NCBI GenBank assembly: GCA_964036315.1
Contig: OZ038507.1
Location: forward strand, 58,604,502 to 58,668,501
Direction: 5' to 3'
Source of the DNA: Acanthosepion esculentum
Lineage: Eukaryota; Mollusca; Cephalopoda; Sepiida; Sepiidae
DNA length: 64,000 nucleotides
The notes below the pieces were generated by a model. The model had not been told where the DNA came from. It was given only the letters and a program-made list of their open reading frames with translations, and did not search any database. The translations under genes and the position numbers were made by a program. Positions 22,411-34,781 of the stretch are shown in pieces. Positions within the stretch are counted from its first letter, which is position 1. Each line of letters starts with the position of its first letter.

Positions 22411-22690
22411 AACGATTGGGTGGTGTGTTTTCGGTAGACTATTACAGTAGCCTTAATAACTTTCCCCCGTTAACCATCTATTCGTTCCACTGTTCTCGAA
22501 GGCGATCTTTAACCGGCTTGTTGCGACACACATCTCCTATGCTAACAACTTACCATAAACCACAGGAATTAAGGTTCACGTTTTATACCTAGAATAAAAG
22601 ATGATCCCCTATTTTGGAAGGATTTTAAAGTTTAATAGGTTGCTTTGTACACCGACATATACGGTATCCAATTTTCTCAGCTAATACTCA
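22411..22690. repeat. Repeat I copy 2
   Basis: Continues the sequence interrupted by the LINE: TTTTCGGTAGACTATTACAG, GTTAACCATCTATTCGTTCC and AACTTACCATAAACCACAGG, closely matching 23290-23470. Confidence 0.8.
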
Positions 22691-22825
22691 ATTAAGGCTT
22701 CCCTAGCATTAGCATCTGCTAATCGATATTTTCTGTAGTATTCGATAAGGCATTAAATTAAATTATTCGATTAAAGTATATATATCTCAATGTGTTCATT
22801 AACATACCGCAGTTTATATCTATCT

Positions 22826-22827
<2 letters not shown>

Positions 22828-22885
<58 letters not shown>
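22828..22885. repeat. (TA)n at the 3' end of SINE B
   Basis: Pure TA, adjoining the 3' end of the minus-strand SINE B. Confidence 0.97.
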
Positions 22886-22889
<4 letters not shown>

Positions 22890-23214
22890 AACTCTCCCGT
22901 CGTATTCGACGTATGTGGGTCAAGCACCTCAGTTCTTAGGAACCGACAGCCCAGTCACCAGCACATATGATTTGGTTATAGTGGTCAAGGCTTTGTGCAG
23001 AACCAACCACACTTTTTGAAGGGCCGAATACAGAGACCTGGTGCACTACGGGCCACAAGGTCCCCAAACGACCCTCCACATGTTTTTGAATTCAGAGTTG
23101 TCCTTCTCCTGGTCCAGTTGCCATCCAAGGCTAAAGAACGAAGTCTGTCCTGCTATTTACCCACAGCTGGAGGGAAAGGAGGAGGATTCATACGTTTTTC
23201 AAGGGTATTAGAAG
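22886..23214 (-). repeat. SINE B, 5'-truncated, minus strand
   Basis: The reverse complement has CCAGCTGTGGGTAAATAGCA, GGATGGCAACTGGACCAGGA, GACCTTGTGGCCCGTAGTGC and a distal part ending near CATACGTCGAATACGACGGG before (TA)n, parallel to 6725-7043. The tRNA-like head is absent. Confidence 0.85.
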
Positions 23215-23660
23215 ATAAATCAAATCAAATTCTAATGAAAAAACAGTGGTGACATGATGTCATTTTCCTATCACAATCTACAATACCTCATGAGTGGGTG
23301 CTGAGTTTTCGGTAGACTATTACAGTAGCCTGAATAAATTTTCCCCGTTAACCATCTATTCGTTCCACTGTTCTCGAAGGCGATTTTTAAACGGCTTGTT
23401 GAGACAGACATCTTCGCTGCTAACAACTTACCATAAACTACAGGATTTTAGGTTCGCATTTTATGCCTGAAGTATAAGATTTGTACGCCGACATATGCGG
23501 TTGTTACAATCTTGGCGTAAAATTTAAAACCACTTGGTATAAATGGCCATTTCTATGATATTGCTGGATATTGAATCTTCTAATTTTCGTTAATATAAAC
23601 CAACTGCGATTATAAGCAATATTACACCAGTTTGAAACAATGTAACCCAGAATTCGGGTT
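23215..23660. repeat. Repeat I copy 3 with flanking segment
   Basis: Contains the uninterrupted form of the target: CAGTGGTGACATGATGTCAT, then TTTTCGGTAGACTATTACAG, AACTTACCATAAACTACAGG and TTATAAGCAATATTACACCA. It shows what the 21.6-22.7 kb region looked like before the LINE inserted. Confidence 0.8.
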
Positions 23661-25008
23661 AGTTCCAAACATGTCAAGCTGTTATAACGCAGTGATGGGA
23701 AAATTGCAGACCCCGGGTCATATGCTGCCTGATTAGTTTGCTGAATGGCGCGCCTAATTTCATTATTAAAATGTTGTTTGTTTCGTTCCGTTCTCACTTG
23801 TTCACTCACACTGTCTCTCGTCTGTTGTTTTTATTTAGCGGCGTATCAATTTCTATGGATTATTTAATACTGACATCTAAATATTTTGGACGCATTTTTT
23901 TTTTTAGATAATAATGATTTAGTTATACAAGTCTTACTAAATAATCCATAGCTGGGTTTGGAAGAGTTTAATTCACGTAAGTTAATATAACGAATGCAAC
24001 TGTGACTGGAACTCATCCCTCCGATTAACAACTCCAAACCATTGTTCACTACACCACCCGCACATGCCAGCTTATAGAGTCTGGTATTCTCATGCGGTCA
24101 CCCGACTAGGTACTGACCAGTCTAAATATTATTCGCTCCAATATCAAAATTCATTTAAAATAAGTAAATACCGAAATCAGGCGTCCCTATCTAAATATTT
24201 CTGGCATTTAAAGGAAACCTGTCAAACACCTACTGTAAAATGTAAATTAATAAGAAAGGCTTGAGTTTGTCCTTTGTGCATACATGAGAAATTATATATT
24301 ATTAAGTTTAAAAATAAAAATTTACTTAATCAAAGAAATGAAATAGCTATTTTTTGCAGACACTTTTAAAGATTTTCCTTAAATAATGATTAAAAATAGA
24401 TGAAAAGTAAACATACATATTTATACTTGATCTTTGAATAATAATTTTAAATAAGAAAGAAATTCTAATATATTTATTTGTTTAAAAACGTATAGTCTAT
24501 TAGTTATTAAAAGTAGGAATAATAATTTAAAATTGTAGGAATAGATTTTAAATATTAGAAATGCGACGTACTCATATTCAAACGACTCTTTTGAAAAAAA
24601 TCTAACGGCAAAATAAAAATGCCAAAAAACTTTTTGTCATTGAAAAGAAAAAACCCAGACGGCATGCGAAAAACGGATGTCATCATTTGTTGAACACGCA
24701 CCCTTGCCCTACCTTAACATAACCTGATTTTGAAAGTAACTTATGTTTTGATACACAGGTTGTCTATGAAAATGAATACCTTCCCACCCCTTATCAAAAG
24801 GTTTGAATTTGCCGTAACATTAACAACTAATAATATCAAGATTGTATGCGGTTATAAACTCAGTAAATTTCTAAATAAGTTGTTTCAAAACTCGCTTGAA
24901 AATGAAACAGTACTAGGGATTTTAATTTAATTCTATAATTAAATTTAAAGTTTTAGATTTTGACACATGGTAATTCTTGCGTAGCGATGGGACCATATTT
25001 TTAAATTA

Positions 25009-25011
<3 letters not shown>
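23661..25011. other. Unassigned AT-rich sequence
   Basis: Read on both strands without finding a supported gene, RNA or repeat family. Short frames (61-101 codons) lack domains. Confidence 0.4.

Positions 25012-25068
<57 letters not shown>
25012..25068. repeat. (TA)n microsatellite beside palindrome
   Basis: Pure TA of about 50 bp leading directly into the palindrome at 25069. Confidence 0.97.
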
Positions 25069-25073
<5 letters not shown>

Positions 25074-25231
25074 CAGACCACTTTAAGGTTCCATATGATA
25101 AATTATTTCACCACAGCCCTTTTAAAGGACCGCGGATCATCAGAAGTAAAGTCTAATGATCCGCGGTCCTTTAAAAGGGCTGTGGTGAAATAATTTATTA
25201 TATGGAACCTTAAAGTGGTCTGTTTTTATTT
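25069..25231. repeat. 160-bp palindrome with hammerhead-like core
   Basis: Left arm AAAACAGACCACTTTAAGG to GGACCGCGGATCAT and its near-perfect inverse to ACCTTAAAGTGGTCTGTTTT, with a 12-15 bp centre. On the minus strand it reads CTGATGA (25143-25137), a 9-bp pairable stem CCGCGGTCC/GGGCTGTGG, then GAAA (25109-25106). This resembles the conserved core of a hammerhead ribozyme, but stem I and the cleavage site are not convincing. Confidence 0.8.
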
Positions 25232-25696
25232 AAATTATTAGCTCTAATTTACATTGAGCTCTCTGGATTTTATCCTCCTTGGGTCTACCCATACGGAATA
25301 CCTAGTTTTTCGTAAACTAAATATATATATTTTTTTTCTCCTTGGTAATTCTACAATTTAAAACTTAATAGATATTTTATTTAGATTTCTAAATAGGTAA
25401 TTTTAATTTTTTACTTTTAATTTTAATTTCAAATTTTATAAATCTTTTAATATCTATGATAACCTTGCTTAGTTGTCAAATTTTTCGAATCACCCTATAC
25501 TTGTATCTTGATTGGCTACTCTAGCTTATGTAACAGCGTTTACTCCTAGCTAAGGATCGTTAATTAATTTGAAACTTTTAAAACCATTTATTCTATATTC
25601 TATATCATCACTTGACAAGACACAAGAAGTGTTGAAACAAAATGGCTACTTTTGTCGTGATTTTATAACATATTTATGTGGTAATATTCAAATAAA

Positions 25697-25700
<4 letters not shown>
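25232..25700. other. Unassigned AT-rich sequence
   Basis: No supported feature except A/T-rich low complexity at 25320-25450. Confidence 0.35.

Positions 25701-25749
<49 letters not shown>
25701..25749. repeat. (TA)n-(CA)n microsatellite
   Basis: TA run followed by a few CA units. Confidence 0.95.
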
Positions 25750-25750
<1 letters not shown>

Positions 25751-26327
25751 AATGAGAGAAAGAACAGATGGAGTAAAATTCCACTGTTCGTAGCATTTAC
25801 TTTTTAAAAAGTACTCTAAACAATGTAGTGCAAAATATTAGTATTATTTTTATTATAAGAGATTATAATAGAAACCTGTTGAAATCGCTACACAAAAGCT
25901 TTCCTGTTTCAATACTATGATTGTTCTTCTTCAGGCGATGATAACTGGTGATTAAATGATTTTTAAGGAAATTAAAAACAAAGAGTTACCTCTTTTCCGA
26001 AAGTAAAAGGTGTGGGGGGACATGAGGACAGAAATAAAATTAGACTTGTGGATATGTCTTGATTAAGTAATTAAATATCAGACCTGCGTTAAATATTCAA
26101 GTAAGCTCAGAGGGTGTAGGTGGGTGAGTTATTTTTTTTTTTACTGTCATGCTAAACCGGAACATAGACAGGCCATCATTGACGATTGCGGAAAATATGT
26201 CAGCGACAAATGTATCGTGACTGTAGACAAATAACGCATGTTCAATTTTTTGAAAAGGCCATGAAATAACCCACCCACTTCCATCCTCTAAACTTACTTT
26301 TCTATTTAGCGTAGATGTGCCATTTCA
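25750..26327. other. Unassigned sequence
   Basis: No gene seen. CTTCTTCAGGCGATGATA at 25928-25945 resembles the inverse of the PLE-end motif. Confidence 0.3.
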
Positions 26328-26724
26328 ATTGGGAACAAAAAAAAATAAAATATTAAAATATCTGATGATACGTTGCACTTAGTAGGACGAGAAATAAGCA
26401 GACTCTGAAATTACAGATTGAATTTACGGACTGTCAAGGATTACTCAGGCATTCCAATGTTTACACAAAAAGTACTGTGCTTTGGGAACTTTTGCAGTAA
26501 ACATTATTTTGGTTGGAAATATGTAACATTTATGAGGATAATATACGGATATCTTTCCTGAAGTGTCTATAAAATGTACACTATTCAATTATTAACGTTA
26601 GCAACGAACTGTTTTAAAATACAAAATTGTACTTGAATTAAACGAAAATTACTTACAATATAATACATTTTATTTACAATATACTCTTTCATACCGTCAA
26701 TTTTGACGTCACGGGTACACTAAT
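26328..26724 (+). repeat. Repeat J copy 1
   Basis: Contains ATCTGATGATACGTTGCACT, CAGACTCTGAAATTACAGAT and AACATTTATGAGGATAATAT, ending TCAATTTTGACGTCACGGGT. Copy 2 is at 27168-28085. The ending resembles the repeat H terminus, so H and J may be related. Confidence 0.85.
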
Positions 26725-27005
26725 ATATATATAATTGTGTATTTGGGCAGCAATCCCTCTTTTATACAAGTTTCGTTTAAAAACGAGTTAAGATTTTTAT
26801 TTATTTTTTTTGTGTTCTTATAATTTCCGAGCGCTTTCGGCTATTCTTTTACCCATTATCAAGGATGATTTGATTTTTCCATTTAACTCAATGTATGTAT
26901 TTTTATGCTATATAAGAATGTTTTAGTTTCTAAACACTGTCAGCACATTGTGGTCGTGTTCATAGTGGACATTATTGAGTGTTGACGCACTGTGGAAAAT
27001 AACGA
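26725..27005 (-). pseudogene. Penelope-like element, C-terminal codons and 3' end
   Basis: On the minus strand the frame near 26995-26928 ends NNVHYEHDHNVLTVF and a stop, matching the end of the PLE proteins at 49130-49556 (FEHGHNILTVF) and 60740-60845 (YKHGHNVLTVF). Downstream, the 3' region carries CTTGATAATGGG ... GCCGAAAGCGCTCGG (26864-26827) and AGGGATTGCTGCCCAAATAC before TATATA. The same 3' region is found at 60450-60700. Only the terminal part is left. Confidence 0.75.
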
Positions 27006-27167
27006 TGACCCACCCGGTGCTGTGCTAACTTGGTCCCGTTGACGCGTACTGATATCGCCGTCGAAAGGGTTCGTATATATAATATACCACATATATCTTC
27101 AAGAACGATTTGTTCATTTGTAGAAATTAATTTTAAACTTTAAAAATTATAATTAAAAAAAAGATGT
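27006..27167. other. Unassigned sequence
   Basis: Joins the PLE remnant to repeat J; no feature supported. Confidence 0.3.
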
Positions 27168-28085
27168 GGGAACAAAAAAATTAAATTTAAAAAATATCTG
27201 ATGATACGTTGCTCTTAGTAGTTCGAGAAATAAGCAGACTCTGAAATTACAGATTGAATCTACGGACTGTCAAGGATTACTCAGGCACATCAATGTTTAC
27301 ACAAAATATTGTGCTTTGGGAATTTTTGCAATAAACTAATTTTGGTTGCAACTATGTAACATTTATGAGGATAAAATACGGATATCTTTCCTGAGGTGTT
27401 TATAAATTGTACACTATTCCCTTATTAACGTTAGCAACGAACTATTTAATGTTACAAAATTGTACTTTGGTTGGTTGGTTGATTTGTTTTATAGAATTTC
27501 AACCTCAGTGGGTCATTTAATACCAACAAAATTTTGAAATGAAAATAGATTCATAGCGATAGTTTGGTAAAAAAACGTGTGTATGTATACATATATATTA
27601 GCCATTTTTCAATTACTTATATTTTTTAGTACAATCACATGTATTGCTGGTAATATTTTTTTTCAAAAACGGATTGCTGGTAATAGTTTTTTCAAAAATA
27701 CATTGCTGGTAATAGTTTTGCATTCGAAAAATTAATTTATGGTAATAATTTTTTTAATAAACTATTTCTGGTATTAAAACCTATTTTTACACTTTTATAA
27801 TGCTTTTTACCTCAGTTTCGGGGTTAACTACTTGCCCATAGCTGGAACCCTAACAGGTGCTACCATCCCGGGCCAGGGTGGACCTGGGAACACCAGCAAT
27901 TAAGAGGTGGTTCCACGCTCTTCAAAATCTCCTGATCAGAAGTCATGCTGTTGGACGTAGTTTATCGTCTTACCCAGGACAAAAATTGTACTTGGATTAA
28001 ACGAAATTTATTTACAATATAATACATATTACTTATAATACATTCCTTCTTACTATCAATTTTGACGACATGGCTACACTAGTAG
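27168..28085 (+). repeat. Repeat J copy 2, split by an insertion
   Basis: The left part (27168-27472) and right part (27979-28085) together match copy 1 in order. The break falls at AAATTGTACTT, which is present on both sides. Confidence 0.85.
27473..27978 (-). mobile_element. SINE C insertion with target-site duplication
   Basis: Inserted into repeat J with AAATTGTACTT duplicated on both sides, the mark of target-primed retroposition. The body on the minus strand, GACGATAAACTACGTCCAAC, TGTTCCCAGGTCCACCCTGG and CTATGGGCAAGTAGTTAACC, matches 40935-41107 and 47125-47293. The left part contains GGTAATA-type repeats (27650-27760) and a (TTGG)n run at the very left, which would be a (CCAA)n tail. 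I see no clear pol III boxes. Confidence 0.7.
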
Positions 28086-28624
28086 AAGAATAATTCATAA
28101 ATCAGTTTTCTGCTAACTTGGGGCGCACCTGGTAACCTTTGATGGCACCCGCTCGCTCGAGAAACACTGCCTTTATACCGATTTATGGACGCATCCGTTA
28201 GGTTGTAGACGGATCTCTGGTCACTGTCCTGTGGCCAGATTTCTGCTTAATGTGTTGTGATATGGATTTTTGATCACTGGTTTGTTGACGAATTTCTGGT
28301 CACTATCATGAGGATAGATCTCTGGTCACCGTCTTGTGGAGAGATCTGTGCTGATTGTCTGTTGAACGGATCAGCGCTGCGTTGTGTCTCTGGTCAATGT
28401 CTTGTGGTCGGTTTACCGGTAATTGTTTTGATGTGTGTGATCTCCTGCTCACTGTCTAATAAACGACTCTCCACTGTCTCGCAAAGGGGTCCCTGGTCAA
28501 TGTATTTTAGACATGTCTCCGGCGGCTGACTTGTGGACGGATTTCTGATCATCGCTTTTTTTTCTATGAATCTGTGCTCAATGTCTTGTCGACGGATCTC
28601 CCCTGTGCCATACCTATTCTAGAT
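28086..28624. repeat. Degenerate ~35-60-bp repeat (GGATYTCTGGTCA)
   Basis: Recurring GGATCTCTGGTCACTGTC, GATTTCTGATCA and TGTCTTGTGGACGGATTT-type blocks between 28190 and 28600 form a diverged minisatellite. The 90-codon frame through it is likely chance. Confidence 0.6.
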
Positions 28625-28948
28625 GTCTCAGTTACACATATCCCAGTAGATAAAGTCGTTGGTTAGATCCAGTGGCTAGAATTGTGAGTTCAGTACCAGG
28701 CTACAGCAGTAGCGAACAAAAAAAAATTGGAGAGTTGAGTTAAAGGGAAATAACGGAGACATCCACTAGAGGCATGGCACGTTGAACTAGAAAAGCTACT
28801 TCGGTGAACGATATAAAGGCTTAGGTTCAAAATTCAACCACCTGAAGAAAGACGGGGCTTCCAACGGCCGAAACGTTGTGAATATGGCAAAGAAGATGAG
28901 GACAACAGACCAAATAATGTAAATAATGTAAACAATAAAAATTAATAA
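28625..28948 (+). repeat. SINE A, near full length
   Basis: The head has CCCAGTAGATAAAGTCGTTGG and TTGTGAGTTCAGTACCAGG, corresponding to the A and B boxes of the copy at 63535. The body has GGAGACATCCACTAGAGGCA; the tail has CACCTGAAGAAAGACGGGGC, CAACGGCCGAAACGTTGTGA and AAGATGAGGACAACAGACC. Confidence 0.8.
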
Positions 28949-29555
28949 TTATTTTATTCCGTAGCGTCATATAAACGTTTTCGTTTAATTAATGATCCAT
29001 TTAAGATGGTAGAATCGCAGTTTGACACTTTCCGGTTTTTAAATTTTCCGTTTTTTAAAATTGTTTTTTTTAATTTTTCAAAAATTAATTATTTCTTCCC
29101 TTGGGAGACCTTTTCTCATTCATCGTTGACTTGATATTCCCCACCAAACTGCCTTCGTCTTTATCTGCGACTTGAAATCAGGACATCCATACAACCGTTA
29201 AAACAGCGACACGACAAATATCAAATAAACGACTCTAATTTTTTTTTTTTCTTTGTAATGTCACTTTAATATCTGTCTTTCCCGGAGGCTGTAGCAAAGT
29301 TTAACTATATGTCTATCTTCCGTTTTTCGACATGGTTTTCCACAGTATAAGTCCAGAGTTGGCCCGAAGACCGGAAGAGGCAATTACAATTTGAATATTT
29401 GGAGATGGCAGAGTGAAGAAGACGGTAATCAGGTACCGATTTAAGCCCACATGTTATTTGAAAGGTGATGAGGGTAAGATTAGTACTAAAATTGTTCGTA
29501 TACAAAATGCACATCTCCTGCCATACAAATTTTAAGTCCCGAAACTGAAGGTTGC
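28949..29555. other. Unassigned AT-rich sequence
   Basis: No supported feature; T-runs at 29060 and 29240. Confidence 0.35.
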
Positions 29556-30105
29556 GTTTTTTTTTTAAAACCATTTCTCCCCAAGCAAGGCGGGAGTGCC
29601 ACTAACACGCAAGGGGTTATAGAGAGTGGGAGCAAGAGTACAGAGACGCGATAGAGGAAAAGACGAATAAAAAGACGGGGAATTAGACCAAGGCATCAGA
29701 CGATGTCTATTGACACTGCATTTGAATATTTTTTATTATAGCTGTCGGGGAAGCAAGCAAGAGGAAGGGAGTTCCACAGACGGGTAGTGCGAGACATGAA
29801 GCTATTCGAGTAGAAGAGACGGCTATATTTAACCATTTCAAAAGTGAAAGGGTGGGACTGAGATGCCAGCCTAGTAGCACGTTCAAATTCATGGAGTTCG
29901 GGAACTAGCAAAAATAGCTCGTCGGAGACGTCACGGTGAAAGTATTTGTAGAAAAGACAGAGCGAAGCGACAGCACGTCTGTGAGAAAGTGACTGTAGGC
30001 GAGATGACAGATCAGGACCAACAACATTGCATATCCATCTCTGGATTTTGTCGGAGAGGACCTAGAGAGGAACAGCGGGGGCTCCAGACCATATATGACT
30101 GCAGT
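29556..30105 (-). pseudogene. 5'-truncated LINE, C-terminus and poly(A)
   Basis: Same family as 21690-22410 on the minus strand. The frame 29696-29911 reads EFERATRLASQSHPFTFEMV and RLWNSLPLACFPDSYN; the upstream part (about 29912-30070) continues the homology in another frame, so the coding region is broken. The 3' UTR includes CGCAAGGGGTTATAGAG in inverse and ends in an A-run at 29558-29571. Confidence 0.8.
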
Positions 30106-30414
30106 ATTCCACGAAAGGGCGACAAGTTGATTTATAGATTTGAAGATATGGACTCAGGCGAGAAAAACCTCCTGGAGCGACACCGAGAATCAACTTTCCT
30201 TGCGGCAGATGAAGCTATTGATTCGCTGTATTTGTTCCCTTTCAGGTTAGCGGACAGAGTGAGACCAAGAGAGGAAAACTAAATTTAAACATTTTACCAC
30301 GAAATGATGGGATGAAGAAATTCTTTAAGTAGACGCCCGAAGCGCTTACAATTAACCTTATCTTCCATCTCTTTCTCTATCTATCTACCTATGTCTCTCT
30401 CTCTTTCCATCTGT

Positions 30415-30417
<3 letters not shown>
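30106..30417. other. LINE-related 5' remainder and low-complexity sequence
   Basis: Further sequence antisense to the LINE coding region probably extends left to right to about 30280 (the frame 29989-30282 on the plus strand is its shadow); then T/C-rich sequence to the (TA)n. Confidence 0.45.
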
Positions 30418-30495
<78 letters not shown>

Positions 30496-30696
30496 TGAAC
30501 ATAGAAGTCAACACTTAGAGGCGACAGTCTGTTTCATGCTAGATGCAATCATCGGGCCCGATGATTGCATCTAGCATGAAACAGACTGTCGCCTCTAAGT
30601 GTTGACTTCTATGTTCACTTATATATTTACACACGCTCTATCTTTGATATTGAGCACTTTATCCCATAAATATAGCACACTTTAAGACTATATTTC

Positions 30697-30751
<55 letters not shown>

Positions 30752-30824
30752 GTATATATATTTCTTCATATATATATCAGGACCAACAACATTGCATATC
30801 CATCTCTGGATTTTGTTGTTGGTC

Positions 30825-30894
<70 letters not shown>

Positions 30895-31028
30895 AAGAAA
30901 TATACTGTTAAGGTGTGCTATATTTATGGGATAAAGTGATCAATATCAAAGATAGAACATGTGTAAATATAAAAGTGAACATTGAAGTAAACATTTAGAG
31001 GCGACCGTCTGTTTCATGCTAGATAAAT
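30418..31028. repeat. Nested palindrome complex with three (TA)n tracts
   Basis: (TA)n to 30492; a perfect 128-bp palindrome at 30493-30620 centred on GGG/CCC at 30556/30557; a spacer with ATCTTTGATATTGAGCACTT; (TA)n; a 55-bp hairpin (30774-30830) whose arms are CAGGACCAACAACA and inverse, containing a piece of LINE sequence also found at 30013-30055; (TA)n to 30891; then the inverse of the spacer and one arm of the first palindrome again to 31024. The centre reads CCGATGA-TTGCATCTAGCAT-GAAAC, another hammerhead-like core. Confidence 0.9.
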
Positions 31029-31104
31029 ATATATCGTTAGCTGGTCGTTTACAAACTTGCTCGTCTGCTAGCTAATTCGTGATAAAGACGTGTATCAGAT
31101 CATT

Positions 31105-31156
<52 letters not shown>

Positions 31157-31161
31157 TATAC

Positions 31162-31199
<38 letters not shown>

Positions 31200-31215
31200 G
31201 TATACAAATTTATAT
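31105..31215. repeat. (TA)n and (TATG)n microsatellite
   Basis: TA run with a few interruptions ending in TATG units. Confidence 0.95.
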
Positions 31216-31468
31216 GTGTTTATGTTTGTGTGTCTGTGCGAGTATGTCTGAAGAAAAGATAAAACAAGTTACAGAAAATATAAAAGACGCGTTTGTCGAA
31301 CGTCTGTTCCTCACGGCTTCTTCAGGTCAGAATGAAAGATAAAGCTATGTGAAATGAAAATGCGTTGTGAATTTTGAGGAAAGGAGAGGCCATAAATTAA
31401 ATTCCTTTATCAGATCGGATGATCAGAAACCACAAAATGTTTCTTTCTTTCTTTTTGTTATGCACGCG
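31216..31468. other. Unassigned sequence
   Basis: CTTCTTCAGGTCAGAATG near 31316 is an inverse PLE-end-like motif; otherwise nothing recognised. Confidence 0.3.
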
Positions 31469-32754
<1,286 letters not shown>

Positions 32755-33540
32755 AAGGTTTGGAGAATGGTTTGGAGAGGAGGTTTGGAGAGGAAGGTTT
32801 GGAGAGGAAGGTTTGGAGATGATGTTTGTAGAGGTATGTTCAGAGAGGAAGGGCGTTACAGAGGAAGGATTGAGAGGGGGTTTGGAGAGCAAGGTTTGTA
32901 GAGGAAGGTTTGGAGAGGAGGTTTGGTGAGGGGGTTGGAGAGGAAGGTTTTGAGAGGAAGGTTTATACAGGCGATTTGGAGTGGATATTTGTAGAGGTAG
33001 GTTTAGAGAGGAAGGTTTGGAGAGAGGTTAGAAAGGACGGTTTAGAGAGGGGATTTGGTAAGGAAGGTGTGGAGAGGGGGTTAGGGAGGACGGTTTGTAG
33101 AGGGGGTTTGGAGAATGGTTTGTAGAGGTATGTTTAGAGAGAAAGATTTGGAGAGAAAGGTTTGGGTAGGAAGGTTTGAAGAGAGAGGTTTGAAGAGGAT
33201 GGTTTGGAGAGAGAGGTTTGAAGAGGAATGTTTCCAGAGGAAGGTTTGGAGAGAAGTTAGAGAGGACTGTTTGTAGAGGGGGTTTGGAGAATGGTTTGTA
33301 GAGGTATGTTTAGAGAGGAAGGTTTGGCGAGGGGTTTTGAGAGAACGATTTGGAGAGAAAGGTTTGGGGAGGAAGGATTGAAGAGTATGGTTTGGAGAGA
33401 GAGGTTTGAAGAGAAAGGTTTGGAGAGGATGGTTTGGAGAGATTGGTTTGAAGAGGAATGTTTCCAGAAGAAGGTTTGAAGAGGGGTGTTTGGAGAGGAA
33501 GTTTTGGAGAGAGAGAGGTTTCGAGAAGGAGAAGTGTAGA
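32755..33540. repeat. Purine-rich minisatellite, unit ~15-17 bp (AGGAAGGTTTGGAGAG)
   Basis: Degenerate tandem units AGGAAGGTTTGGAGAG and AGGGGGTTTGGAGA over about 785 bp. A longer block around 33090-33150 recurs at 33270-33330, showing higher-order duplication. Frames such as 32910-33125 (Glu/Gly/Arg-rich) follow the repeat and are not treated as genes. Confidence 0.95.
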
Positions 33541-34321
33541 AGACTAGTAAAAATTATTTACAAATTTACTGATGATGAGCAACCAGATTGATTCGAAGTG
33601 GGCCTTAAGGTCGAAAGAGTTTTCCTGATGAGATGATATCTGTTAATAAAATCAATAGATCTATCTTACCCTTAATAAGCGTGGGTACCTCTGCGAAACT
33701 CTAGGACGGAAGATAAGTCATTTAACTTTTTACTTATTTATTTATTCACTGGGTAAATAGGTAAACTAAAAACGAGAATATTAAAAACAGAATGAGATAT
33801 AAAAAAAGTAACAGAAAGAAAAAAAAACTGGGCGAAATATTGTATATAAAGCTCTCGAAAACACGGCCTCGACACCTGAGGTAAGCAAGTTCAGTTGTGA
33901 GTAAACCATCCTTTTAAATCAATTCTCCAGTTTAACTACGTCAGGTTCATTCTTCTACTTACGTTACAGGGATGAACACACTCAACACATTTCAAATGCG
34001 ATGCATTTCAGATGGTTTCCTTTTTATCCTCTTCATATCTTCTCGTCTCCCATCTCTTGATCTTTCTCTCTTAAGCTTATGACTCTTTTTTTTTATTTAT
34101 CAGACTGAAGTATTTATTTACGTCACTTCGACGCAAAAGACTTGTAGTGATTTTTGTTGTGCTCCAGGAAGACTTGGTGATTATATGCAGAGGAATCAAA
34201 AAGGGCAAAGCAGAATCCCTCATTAAAGAACATTACAAGAATTCCAGGGAAGTTTTTTTTTCAAGATTGACTCTCCGGAAGCAAAAGAGCGAGTTCTAAG
34301 GCCACTCTTTGAATACGTACG
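33541..34321. other. Unassigned sequence
   Basis: No supported gene. TTACTGATGATGAGCAACC at 33568 and GGTCGAAAGAG at 33611 again resemble the PLE-end pattern. Confidence 0.35.
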
Positions 34322-34598
<277 letters not shown>

Positions 34599-34601
<3 letters not shown>

Positions 34602-34781
34602 TGTAACCCGGATATAAGAGAGTTGTCGGGACCGGAGAAGAAGTCTCCTATATCCGGGTTTATCTTATATCCGGGTTTGGTCACTTTTGTTTAGGTAAGT
34701 ATGGCTCTAATTTGGAACCAGAGAAAATCGCTCTTATATCCGGGTTTCTCTTATATCCGGGTCTCTTATATCCGAGTTACA

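Noticed and set aside
25069..25231. Calling a complete, active hammerhead ribozyme
   Set aside because: The core and stem II are present, but stem I does not pair and the would-be cleavage-site strand competes with the palindrome itself.
32910..33591. Gly/Glu/Arg-rich frames as a possible repetitive structural protein
   Set aside because: They follow a 15-17 bp minisatellite and each ends after about 60-70 codons; no signal peptide or consistent period in protein units.
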